NCBI GenBank assembly: GCA_965368115.1
Contig: CBDULQ010000229.1
Coordinates: forward strand, 1-5,596
DNA: 5,596 bases
DNA from: CBDULQ01 sp965368115
Lineage (GTDB): Bacteria; Pseudomonadota; Gammaproteobacteria; SZUA-229
Direction of reading: 5' to 3'
This document shows positions 1-5,596 of this stretch, piece by piece. Numbering within the stretch: the stretch's first letter is position 1; each line of letters opens with the position of its first letter. Under the pieces are notes generated by a model. It was not told where the DNA came from. It saw only the letters and a list, made by a program, of their open reading frames with translations, and did not search any database. A program made the position numbers and the translations under genes.

Positions 1-17
1 TTGTGAACATGGAGGGG

Positions 18-274
18 CAAATCGCCAGGGATGGCGATTTGAGTCGAAATGAGCACGACTGCATGGATGCAGGAGGTAGAGCAACGCAGGAGCAGTTGCC
101 GAGGGATGCGAATCGAGACGACCCGGCCGATAAACTGCCATAACGACCGACTAGGAAACACTAACAGAATCTGAGTTAACAAGGCTCGGGCACCCGAAGG
201 GCAAACTGGCTTGGGGCGGCACTTTTTGGTTACTTTTTCTTGCTGTAGAGAAAAAGTGACTCGCCAGGAGGCGA
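18..274. repeat. Hairpin-chain intergenic repeat-like element
   Basis: This non-coding stretch is built from successive short inverted repeats. CAAATCGCC (18-26) pairs with GGCGATTTG (33-41). AGTCG (42-46) pairs with CGACT (56-60). TGCAT (60-64) pairs with ATGCA (67-71). GCAAC (81-85) pairs with GTTGC (95-99). TCGGG (186-190) pairs with CCCGA (193-197). A 12-base arm pair lies at 229-240/249-260, and TCGCC (261-265) pairs with GGCGA (270-274). No convincing gene crosses it. The texture, especially the TTTTTGGTTACTTTTTCT core and the boxed 'AAATCGCCAGGGATGGCGATTT' type hairpin, resembles elements I recall between genes in many gammaproteobacteria, often mis-annotated as small proteins. Copy number cannot be judged from one window and both outer borders are uncertain; it may begin before base 1. 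Confidence 0.55.
229..260. other. 12-bp inverted repeat (strong hairpin)
   Basis: The arms GTTACTTTTTCT (229-240) and AGAAAAAGTGAC (249-260) pair over 12 positions with one G-U in RNA, around an 8-base loop. It is the strongest hairpin in the leader region. A run of T precedes it (223-227), but no T tract follows it on either strand, so it does not look like an ordinary intrinsic terminator. It sits about 115 bases upstream of the first NifA-type site. I read it as the core of the surrounding repeat element. Confidence 0.7.
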
Positions 275-374
275 AACAGAACGTAAAAAGATTAGCACTG
301 ACTTTTGAGCAAGGGTCTGGCTGCATAAACAGTGCGGAAACCCAGAAGGAGCCAAGTATTACCAACACCCCCAA

Positions 375-390
375 TGTCGCATACCCCACA
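375..390 (+). promoter_or_regulatory. Distal NifA upstream activator sequence
   Basis: TGTCGCATACCCCACA fits the NifA consensus TGT-N10-ACA and also the stricter TGT-N4-T-N5-ACA form, with T at 382. Its centre lies about 120 bases upstream of the expected transcription start of the sigma-54 promoter at 476-491, within the usual range for NifA sites. The seven downstream genes are all nif-associated, which supports the call. NifA binding itself is inferred. Confidence 0.8.
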
Positions 391-408
391 ACCAAAAAAA
401 TAATTGTC

Positions 409-424
409 TGTAACAACCCCTACA
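409..424 (+). promoter_or_regulatory. Proximal NifA upstream activator sequence
   Basis: TGTAACAACCCCTACA is a second match to TGT-N10-ACA, though it lacks the central T of the stricter consensus. Its centre is 34 bases from that of the distal site, close to three helical turns, so two NifA dimers could sit on roughly the same DNA face. It ends 51 bases before the -24 element. Both sites share a C-run (ACCCC) in the spacer. Confidence 0.72.
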
Positions 425-444
425 AACCCCTAAACAAAAACTCA

Positions 445-457
445 TAACTAATTGAAT
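445..457 (-). promoter_or_regulatory. Possible IHF binding site
   Basis: Read on the minus strand, this matches the IHF consensus WATCAANNNNTTR except for one core base (A at 456 on the plus strand where T is expected). It lies in an A/T-rich stretch between the activator sites and the sigma-54 promoter, where IHF usually bends DNA to bring NifA to the polymerase. A one-mismatch match in A/T-rich DNA can occur by chance, so position is the main support. Confidence 0.4.
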
Positions 458-475
458 TAAAACAAAAACCCGAAG

Positions 476-491
476 TGGCACGCCCCTTGCT
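476..491 (+). promoter_or_regulatory. Sigma-54 (RpoN) -24/-12 promoter of the nifV operon
   Basis: TGGCAC (476-481), a 5-base spacer and TTGCT (487-491) match the sigma-54 consensus TGGCAC-N5-TTGCW exactly. The invariant GG (477-478) and GC (489-490) have correct spacing. Transcription should start near 501-503, leaving a leader of about 33 bases before the nifV start at 535. Two NifA-type sites lie upstream. Together they predict expression only under nitrogen-fixing conditions. Confidence 0.93.
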
Positions 492-534
492 CAATAGCTA
501 TCAAGGCAAAATATCCTAACCCGAGGAAACGCCC

Positions 535-1692
535 ATGACAGCAACAAGCGGCAACGAACGCCAGGTGATCATCGACGACACCACCCTCCGCGACGGAGAA
601 CAGTCCGCCGGTGTTGCGTTTTCTCTCGAAGAAAAAATCGGTATCGCCATGCATCTCGATGCATTGGGTGTGCCTGAGCTGGAGATCGGTATTCCGGCGA
701 TGGGGGAGGAAGAGCGGGTTTCGATCAATGCTATTGCCGAACAGAATCTTGATGCGCGGTTGCTGGTCTGGTGTCGTATGCGCGCCGATGATCTGGCGCT
801 GTGTAAATCACTCAAGGTCGATATGGTCGACCTGTCGATTCCGGTATCGGATCAGCAGATCGAGAAAAAGCTGGGCCGCGATCGGGAATGGGTTTTGAAT
901 GAAATTAAAACCCGCGTACCCGAAGCGCTGGATATGGGGCTGGACGTGTGCGTGGGTGGCGAAGATTCTTCACGTGCGGATCAGAGCTTCCTGTTGCAGG
1001 TGCTGGAGGCGGCACAGGATGCCGGTGCGCATCGTTTTCGTTTTGCCGATACCCTGGGCATCATGGAACCCTTTGGAGTGAACAATATATTTATGCAGAT
1101 GCGTCGCGCCAGTGATCTGCAACTGGAAATGCATGCACACGATGACCTGGGACTGGCAACGGCCAATACACTTGCCGCCATTCGTGGTGGTGCAACGCAT
1201 GTGAATACGACGGTGCATGGACTGGGTGAGCGTGCGGGCAATGCGGCGCTGGAAGAAGTGGCGATGGGCCTGAAACACCTCTATCACATCGACGCCGGCA
1301 TCGACCTGCACAACTACAGCGCTCTCTCCATGCTCGTGGCTCAGGCATCCGGGCGTCCCATCGGCTGGCATAAGAGCATCGTGGGCGATGGTGTGTTTAC
1401 CCATGAAGCCGGTATTCATGTCGATGGACTGATCAAGGACCCGTTGAACTATCAGGGTATCGATCCGGCGGATCTTGGACGCGCCCATCAACTGGTCCTG
1501 GGCAAGCATTCCGGAACGCATGCCGTGTTACGTGCTTACCATGAACTGGGTTTGAGTCTGCACAAGGAGCAGGCGCTGAGCATTCTGCAGAACATTCGCG
1601 AATTCGTCACCCTGAACAAGCGTACGCCGCAAATCGAAGACCTGATGCAGTTTTATGATCAGCTCGCTGATTTTACTCGACTGCATGCCTAA
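535..1692 (+). CDS. nifV: Homocitrate synthase NifV
   Basis: A 385-residue cytosolic enzyme that condenses acetyl-CoA with 2-oxoglutarate to give homocitrate, the organic ligand of the nitrogenase FeMo cofactor. It belongs to the isopropylmalate/homocitrate synthase branch of the DRE-TIM metallolyases. The N-terminal signature DDTTLRDGEQSAG is at residues 14-26, with metal-ligand Asp20. The HAHDDLG motif supplies metal-binding His200 and His202, and the second family signature is around VHGLGERAGNAALEE (227-241). The GVFTHEAGIH block (286-295) and GKHSG (323-327) follow. Length is typical of NifV and lacks the large C-terminal regulatory domain of LeuA, which argues for NifV over isopropylmalate synthase. 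The ATG start is preceded by GAGGAAA (523-529). It is first in the operon, directly behind the NifA/sigma-54 promoter, and is followed after 23 bases by cysE. Confidence 0.96.
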   Translation: MTATSGNERQVIIDDTTLRDGEQSAGVAFSLEEKIGIAMHLDALGVPELEIGIPAMGEEERVSINAIAEQNLDARLLVWCRMRADDLALCKSLKVDMVDLSIPVSDQQIEKKLGRDREWVLNEIKTRVPEALDMGLDVCVGGEDSSRADQSFLLQVLEAAQDAGAHRFRFADTLGIMEPFGVNNIFMQMRRASDLQLEMHAHDDLGLATANTLAAIRGGATHVNTTVHGLGERAGNAALEEVAMGLKHLYHIDAGIDLHNYSALSMLVAQASGRPIGWHKSIVGDGVFTHEAGIHVDGLIKDPLNYQGIDPADLGRAHQLVLGKHSGTHAVLRAYHELGLSLHKEQALSILQNIREFVTLNKRTPQIEDLMQFYDQLADFTRLHA

Positions 1693-1715
1693 CCCCCCCG
1701 TATCAGGACCGAACA

Positions 1716-2534
1716 ATGGAAAATGTTTTGACTCAACAGCAAACAAAAACCAAACCACCGGGCATCTGGACTTTACTGAAAGAAGATGTGGCCTGTGTTT
1801 TTGAGCGCGACCCGGCAGCCCGTAATCGCCTGGAAGTGATGACCACCTATCCCGGCGTGCACGCCTTATTGATGCACCGTATCGCACATGCGCTGTGGCG
1901 CAGGAACTGGCGTTATTCGGCACGTTTTATTTCCTATATTTCACGCATCTGGACCAGTATCGATATTCATCCGGGTGCGCAGATCGGGCGTCGTTTTTTC
2001 ATCGATCATGGCACCGGCGTAGTGATCGGCGAGACTGCGGAAGTTGGCAATGATGTGACCCTGTATCACGGCGTTACACTGGGTGGCACGTCCTGGAGCC
2101 AGGGCAAGCGCCATCCCACGCTGGGTAATGGCGTGGTGGTCGGAGCCGGTGCGAAAGTACTGGGGCCGATTACACTTGGGGCACACGCCAAGGTCGGCGC
2201 TAACTCGGTGGTGATCAAGAACGTACCGGAACAGAAAACCGTGGTCGGCATTCCGGCCAAGGTGGTACAGAACAAGGTCAACAGTGAGCTTAATCCTTAC
2301 GGTGTCGATTTGAACCATCACTTGATTCCTGATCCTGTTGCCGGCGCGATCAGCTGTTTACTGGACCGTATTCGCCTGCTCGAACAGGAACTGGGTAAGG
2401 GTGGTTGCATTCCCGGTGGTGAACAGATTGACGACGAATGCTACGACTGCGATGCACGTGATGTCTGTGATGACGACAGCATCCAGCACGGACCCGCACA
2501 TGAAACTGTGATCCGCGATGCGAGGACCGGTTGA
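1716..2534 (+). CDS. cysE: Nif-associated serine O-acetyltransferase (CysE family)
   Basis: A 272-residue enzyme that acetylates L-serine with acetyl-CoA to O-acetylserine, the precursor of cysteine. In nif operons it probably boosts cysteine for NifS-dependent Fe-S cluster assembly (inference from context). A short alpha-helical N-terminal part (about 15-80) is followed by a left-handed beta-helix of hexapeptide repeats (about 82-182). The DIHPGAQIG and IDHGTG motifs place the expected catalytic Asp at 83 and His at 98, 15 apart as in E. coli CysE (D143/H158). TLGGT (121-125), RHP (132-134) and GIPAKVV (178-184) are family hallmarks. The N-terminal domain is shorter than in E. coli CysE. The tail after about residue 186 is unusual, ending in an acidic segment with Cys231, 242, 245 and 251. 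AGGA (1705-1708) precedes the ATG. The counterpart in Azotobacter is cysE1 (orf7). Confidence 0.93.
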   Translation: MENVLTQQQTKTKPPGIWTLLKEDVACVFERDPAARNRLEVMTTYPGVHALLMHRIAHALWRRNWRYSARFISYISRIWTSIDIHPGAQIGRRFFIDHGTGVVIGETAEVGNDVTLYHGVTLGGTSWSQGKRHPTLGNGVVVGAGAKVLGPITLGAHAKVGANSVVIKNVPEQKTVVGIPAKVVQNKVNSELNPYGVDLNHHLIPDPVAGAISCLLDRIRLLEQELGKGGCIPGGEQIDDECYDCDARDVCDDDSIQHGPAHETVIRDARTG

Positions 2535-3073
2535 TGGATTTTCTGGATTATGAAACCAGCGACCTGTATTTCGACGATCCGATGAGCGCTGAAGATGAAG
2601 CGCTGTTGCATCAGGCCGCTAATCTTTATCCCTCGCCGGAAACGGAAAAAATTCTGCTCGATTTACACCAGCGGATGGCGGATAACCTGACCATCATCGT
2701 CGCACTGTATCGGTTTTATTACTATCGACATCGCTACCAGGATGCACTGGGAATCGCCGATAAGGCTCTGGACGTGGCCGCACGTCAGCTTGATCTTCGT
2801 GTCGAGTGGCCACAGCTGAGCGAGGAGTTGCTCGGACATGGCGTGATGGTATCCATGGGGCTGATTCGCTTCTATATGCTGGCGTTGAAGGCTGCTGCCT
2901 ATCTTTATATGCGTATCGGCGAAATCGAGAAAGCACATGCCAGACTGAAGAAGATCGTCAGTCTGGACCCGGCCGATCAGTTTGGTGCCGGTTTTCTGTT
3001 CAAGATGGCGGAAAAGGAACTGAGCATCAAACTTGCTCAGCAACACGACATCGAAAGTCTATTCAAACGCTAA
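2534..3073 (+). CDS. Conserved nif-cluster TPR-like protein (orf8 position)
   Basis: A 179-residue soluble, helix-rich protein of unknown function. Residues about 49-81 and 116-149 each look like a helix-turn-helix tetratricopeptide repeat. The second is the clearer, with AAAYLYMRIGEIEKAHARL followed by a LDPADQFGA ending typical of TPR units. The N-terminus is acidic (DYETSDLYFDDP). There is no signal peptide, membrane segment or cysteine motif. I chose ATG 2534, which shares one base with the cysE stop (TGATG) and has GAGG at 2522-2525; a TTG at 2531 would add one residue. The overlap implies coupled translation with cysE. Its place between cysE and nifW matches orf8 of the Azotobacter nif cluster. 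A scaffold role in nitrogenase maturation is plausible from fold and context only. Confidence 0.85.
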   Translation: MDFLDYETSDLYFDDPMSAEDEALLHQAANLYPSPETEKILLDLHQRMADNLTIIVALYRFYYYRHRYQDALGIADKALDVAARQLDLRVEWPQLSEELLGHGVMVSMGLIRFYMLALKAAAYLYMRIGEIEKAHARLKKIVSLDPADQFGAGFLFKMAEKELSIKLAQQHDIESLFKR

Positions 3074-3098
3074 CGAATTTTATCAAGAGGTCAATGCT

Positions 3099-3425
3099 AT
3101 GTCTGAAACAGAACTTGAACTGGATATGGACGAGCTGGAAGGCGCGGAAGATTTTCTCGAGTATTTCAAAATCGAGTTTGATCAGAAGGTCGTTCACGTC
3201 AATCGACTGCACATTCTGCAGCGTTTCCACGATTACGTGGCGCAGGCTGAATCCATTCCGGAAGGCGAAGAAGAGCAATATAACTTTTATCGCGATTTGT
3301 TGCATGGTGCTTACGAAGATTTCGTGCGTTCCGATGCGCTGACTGAAAAAGTCTTCAAAGTCTTCCACATGCATGAACCGCAACAGACGTTTGTGCCCAT
3401 GGGTGATCTGAAAATACAGAGTTAA
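3099..3425 (+). CDS. nifW: Nitrogenase-stabilizing/protective protein NifW
   Basis: A 108-residue acidic cytosolic protein of the NifW family, which associates with the MoFe protein and supports its maturation or oxygen protection; the exact mechanism is unresolved. Family-typical blocks are FLEYFKIEFDQKVVHVNRLH (about 21-40), ILQRFHDYV, and YRDLLHGAYEDFVRSDALTE followed by KVFKVF. Length is normal for NifW. The ATG at 3099 has AGAGG at 3086-3090 with good spacing. A longer in-frame TTG start at 3033 would add 22 residues unlike NifW and overlap the preceding gene by 41 bases, so I reject it. It follows the TPR-like gene by 25 bases and precedes nifZ by 12. Confidence 0.95.
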   Translation: MSETELELDMDELEGAEDFLEYFKIEFDQKVVHVNRLHILQRFHDYVAQAESIPEGEEEQYNFYRDLLHGAYEDFVRSDALTEKVFKVFHMHEPQQTFVPMGDLKIQS

Positions 3426-3437
3426 AGGTTTATCGAT

Positions 3438-3917
3438 ATGCTTCCACGATTTGAATTCGGCTCACAGGTGCGGGTGACCCGCAATGTCCGCAACGACGGT
3501 ACCTACCCCGGTATGGAAATCGGTGACATGCTGGTGCGGCGCGGTAGTGTGGGCTATGTACAGAACGTGGGAACTTTCCTGCAGGACCAGGTGATTTATT
3601 CCGTGATGTTCATGGAAGAGGACAAGCTGGTCGGTTGCCGTGAAGAGGAACTGTTAGGCGCCGATGAGCCCTGGATGCCCAGCCGCTTCGAGTTTCGCGA
3701 AAAAGTGACAACCAATCGCGTACTGCAGGTCAAGGGTGAAACCATTGCCAGTCCCGGCGATCAGGCTGAGATTCTCAAGGTATTGCGCGACAACGAGAAT
3801 GCCGAACAGGCTGAAGTTCAGTATCACGTGCGTTTTCCCGGCCATACATTGCAGGTGCCGGAATCCATGCTGGAACCCTGGCAGGAGCCCGGAGCCGGCG
3901 AAGGTCAGGACCAATGA
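3438..3917 (+). CDS. nifZ: Nitrogenase maturation protein NifZ
   Basis: A 159-residue cytosolic protein needed in other diazotrophs for full maturation of the MoFe protein, notably formation of its second P-cluster. The N-terminal half (about 4-74) is a clear NifZ domain: RFEFGSQVRVTRNVRNDGTYPG, then VRRGSVGYVQNVGTFLQD and IYSVMF, ending with GCREEEL. The C-terminal half (about 83-146) seems to be a diverged second copy: RFEFREKV aligns with RFEFGSQV, GDQAEILKV with GDMLVRRGSVGYV, and VQYHVRF with VIYSVMF. Length matches the longer, Azotobacter-type NifZ. ATG 3438 has an AAAGG-like ribosome site (3424-3428). Its stop overlaps the nifM start by 4 bases (ATGA), so the two are probably translationally coupled. 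The last ten residues are low-complexity and polar. Confidence 0.94.
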   Translation: MLPRFEFGSQVRVTRNVRNDGTYPGMEIGDMLVRRGSVGYVQNVGTFLQDQVIYSVMFMEEDKLVGCREEELLGADEPWMPSRFEFREKVTTNRVLQVKGETIASPGDQAEILKVLRDNENAEQAEVQYHVRFPGHTLQVPESMLEPWQEPGAGEGQDQ

Positions 3918-4786
3918 AGACGAATCTGGCCCAAAAGACCGGCGACAACCCGGAGTACGCCTATCATCTGTTGCGCGGTGCGCTGGAAAAGTTTCAGAAA
4001 AACGTGGACCAGCTCGATGAGCAACAGTATCAACAGGCCCGGAAGTTTGCCGATAAAACCTGTGCTCTGGAAACCATCGTGTTGTCTTCACCCGAAGCCT
4101 GTGATGTTGTCATTCCCGAAAGCAAGCTCGACGAGGCTGTTGCAGAAGTACGTTCCCGTTACCCGGATGAGGCGAGCTTTCAGAAAGACCTGGCGAGCAA
4201 CGGTCTGGATGAGTCGATTCTACGTAGCGCATTGCATCGTGAATTGATGTTTGATGCGGTAATGAACCGTGTGACATCCAGAACACCTTCGGTCAGTGAT
4301 ATTGATATTCAGATATTCTATCAGTTACACAAAGATCGTTTCACCAAACCGGAGAAACGTAAGGCACGTCATATTCTGATCACTATTAATCCGGATTTTG
4401 CCGAAAACGATCGAGAATCGGCTCAGGAACGAATTAATACCATCGCCGAAAAATTGCAACGCAGCCCGGGTCGTTTCGAGTCGCTGGCGCGTCGTTACTC
4501 TGAATGTCCGACGGCAATGGAAGGTGGTCGACTCGGTGACCTGGTGCGCGGAACGCTATATCCCGAGCTGGATGATGCACTGTTTGAAATGGAAGAAGAT
4601 CAAATCAGTGATGTGATCGAATCGGATATTGGTTTTCATATCCTGTGGTGTGAAAAAATCAGCAAACCGATTACGGTTCCCCTGTCACGCGCCAAACCTC
4701 GAATTCAACAGTTACTGCAGGAGCGCCAGCGCAAGGCGTGTCAGAAAGCCTGGCTGGATAAATTGCAGGAGGATAATCATGACTGA
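3914..4786 (+). CDS. nifM: Peptidyl-prolyl isomerase NifM
   Basis: A 290-residue protein of the parvulin/SurA class that is required for folding and maturation of the nitrogenase Fe protein NifH. There is no signal peptide, as expected for a cytosolic nif parvulin. An N-terminal helical SurA-like region (about 15-145) is followed by the parvulin domain (about 148-250). Family features are RHIL with His153, SECPTAMEGGRLGDL with Cys198 at the position of the parvulin cysteine, LDDALFEM (219-226), and GFHIL with His242, giving the two core histidines of parvulins. The final 40 residues are basic and helical. The start is ATG 3914 overlapping the nifZ stop, with AGGTCAGGA (3902-3910) upstream. 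Its 3' end overlaps clpX by 8 bases. A generic SurA/PpiC is unlikely given the lack of an export signal and the nif context. Confidence 0.93.
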   Translation: MKTNLAQKTGDNPEYAYHLLRGALEKFQKNVDQLDEQQYQQARKFADKTCALETIVLSSPEACDVVIPESKLDEAVAEVRSRYPDEASFQKDLASNGLDESILRSALHRELMFDAVMNRVTSRTPSVSDIDIQIFYQLHKDRFTKPEKRKARHILITINPDFAENDRESAQERINTIAEKLQRSPGRFESLARRYSECPTAMEGGRLGDLVRGTLYPELDDALFEMEEDQISDVIESDIGFHILWCEKISKPITVPLSRAKPRIQQLLQERQRKACQKAWLDKLQEDNHD

Positions 4787-5596
4787 TCAAAAGAACCAGG
4801 ACGGTGAAAAAGTTAAATGCTCGTTCTGTGGCTGTGAACAATCCCAGGACACCCCCCTGATCGTCGGTCTGGAAGGTCATATCTGCGAGACCTGTGTGCG
4901 CCTGGCCAGCCAGGTCGTCAGTAGCTGGGGGCGCCGCCGTCAGGTGGCCAAACCGCTGAAAAAGCCGCCCATTCCCCGGGATATCAAGACCCATCTGGAC
5001 AAATACGTCATTGGCCAGGAGTCGGCCAAGGAAACCCTGTCGGTTGCCATTTACAATCACTACAAGCGACTCGCCGCGGAAAATGAATCCGGTGAAATCG
5101 AGATGGATAGCGAACGGGTCGAGGTGGATAAATCGAATATTCTGCTGCTCGGGCCGTCCGGCACCGGTAAAACATTACTGGCAAGTACTCTGGCAAAAAT
5201 TGTCGGTGTGCCTTTCGTTATCGCCGATGCCACGACACTGACCCAGGCCGGTTACGTGGGTGAGGACGTAGAATCGATCCTGCATCGCTTACTGGATGCA
5301 GCGGAGGGTAATGTCGGTCTCGCTGAGTGGGGTATCGTTTATATCGACGAAATCGATAAACTGGCGCGTAGCTCGGAATCATCTCACGGCGTACGTGATG
5401 TCTCGGGAGAAGGCGTACAGCAGGCTTTGTTGAAACTGGTGGAAGGCACGCAGATTCGACTGGGTGACAAAGCCAAGCGCAAGGAAGGTGAGGGACAAAT
5501 GCTGGATACCCGGAACATCCTGTTCATTGCCGGCGGTGCCTTCTCGGGTCTGGAAAACCTGGTGGATAAACGCCTGCAGCCGGAGAAAACCGGTAT
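4779..5596 (+). CDS. clpX: Nif-associated ClpX-type AAA+ unfoldase, 3' end beyond window
   Basis: The first 272 residues are present; the gene runs off the window. ClpX hexamers unfold proteins and pass them to ClpP. The nif-linked paralogue ClpX2 of Azotobacter controls levels of NifB and NifEN. The N-terminal zinc finger is intact (Cys14, Cys17, Cys36, Cys39; C-x2-C-x18-C-x2-C). The linker is basic (RRR at 52-54, KK at 61-62), followed by YVIGQ (76-80), Walker A GPSGTGKT (125-132), the pore-1 loop GYVG (158-161) and Walker B IVYIDEID (186-193). RDVSGEGVQQALLKLVEGT (206-224) is canonical. The following RKH loop is changed: RKE at 234-236, and two residues shorter than E. coli ClpX. ATG 4779 has a perfect AGGAGG (4767-4772). 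It overlaps nifM by 8 bases, so it is co-expressed with the nif genes rather than being the housekeeping clpP-linked copy. Confidence 0.93.
   Translation, partial: MTDQKNQDGEKVKCSFCGCEQSQDTPLIVGLEGHICETCVRLASQVVSSWGRRRQVAKPLKKPPIPRDIKTHLDKYVIGQESAKETLSVAIYNHYKRLAAENESGEIEMDSERVEVDKSNILLLGPSGTGKTLLASTLAKIVGVPFVIADATTLTQAGYVGEDVESILHRLLDAAEGNVGLAEWGIVYIDEIDKLARSSESSHGVRDVSGEGVQQALLKLVEGTQIRLGDKAKRKEGEGQMLDTRNILFIAGGAFSGLENLVDKRLQPEKTG

Noticed and set aside
229..260. 12-bp hairpin as an intrinsic terminator
   Set aside because: No T tract follows the stem on either strand; the T run lies before it. Better explained as part of the repeat element.
405..420. Third NifA-type site starting at the TGT of 405-407
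   Set aside because: The bases ten positions further on are CCC rather than ACA; the overlapping TGT at 409 gives the real match.
211..447. 78-residue + strand reading frame ahead of nifV
   Set aside because: It starts at TTG, runs through the hairpin repeat and across both NifA sites, and its composition (MGRHFLVTFSCCREKVTR...) is what translated intergenic repeats look like. No ribosome site or family resemblance.
970..1521. 183-residue minus-strand reading frame inside nifV
   Set aside because: Antisense shadow of a strongly conserved nifV coding region, with no recognisable family.
3033..3098. Longer NifW start at TTG 3033
   Set aside because: Adds 22 residues not seen in NifW, overlaps the TPR-like gene, and lacks the good AGAGG ribosome site that precedes ATG 3099.
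2806..3342. 178-residue + strand frame spanning the TPR-like gene and nifW
   Set aside because: Lies out of frame across two well-supported genes; composition rich in Ser, Arg and Trp is typical of a frame shadow.

Overview
The window is the downstream half of a molybdenum-nitrogenase accessory operon. It reads on the + strand as nifV, a nif-type cysE, a small TPR-like gene, nifW, nifZ, nifM and the 5' part of a nif-associated clpX. This order matches the distal part of the major nif cluster of Azotobacter vinelandii (nifV, cysE1/orf7, orf8, nifW, nifZ, nifM, clpX2). Protein similarity and gene order point to a diazotrophic gammaproteobacterium of moderate GC content. Genus cannot be settled from the sequence; a sulfur-oxidising or methane-oxidising lineage is a guess only.

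Region 1 (1-534) is non-coding. Bases about 18-274 are a chain of short hairpins that looks like a dispersed intergenic repeat. Bases 275-374 show nothing I can name. Bases 375-491 form a near-textbook nif promoter: two NifA-type activator sites (TGT-N10-ACA), a possible IHF site, and a sigma-54 -24/-12 element with perfect TGGCAC-N5-TTGCT. The nifV-led operon can therefore be switched on by NifA independently of whatever lies upstream.

Region 2 (535-5596) is tightly packed. The cysE/TPR, nifZ/nifM and nifM/clpX junctions overlap, and the other gaps are 12-25 bases, so one transcript with translational coupling is likely. No internal promoter or terminator was seen.

The genes act together in nitrogenase assembly. 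NifV makes homocitrate, the organic ligand of FeMo-co. The CysE homologue makes O-acetylserine, feeding the cysteine that NifS-type desulfurases consume for Fe-S clusters. NifW and NifZ act on MoFe-protein maturation, NifM on Fe-protein maturation, and ClpX2-type unfoldases on turnover of cofactor-assembly proteins. The TPR-like protein has no known function.

Nothing here is a wholly new system. The points most worth a second look are the altered RKH substrate-recognition loop of the ClpX paralogue, the cysteine-rich acidic tail on the serine acetyltransferase, the conserved but uncharacterised TPR-like protein, and the hairpin-chain repeat just ahead of the NifA promoter.
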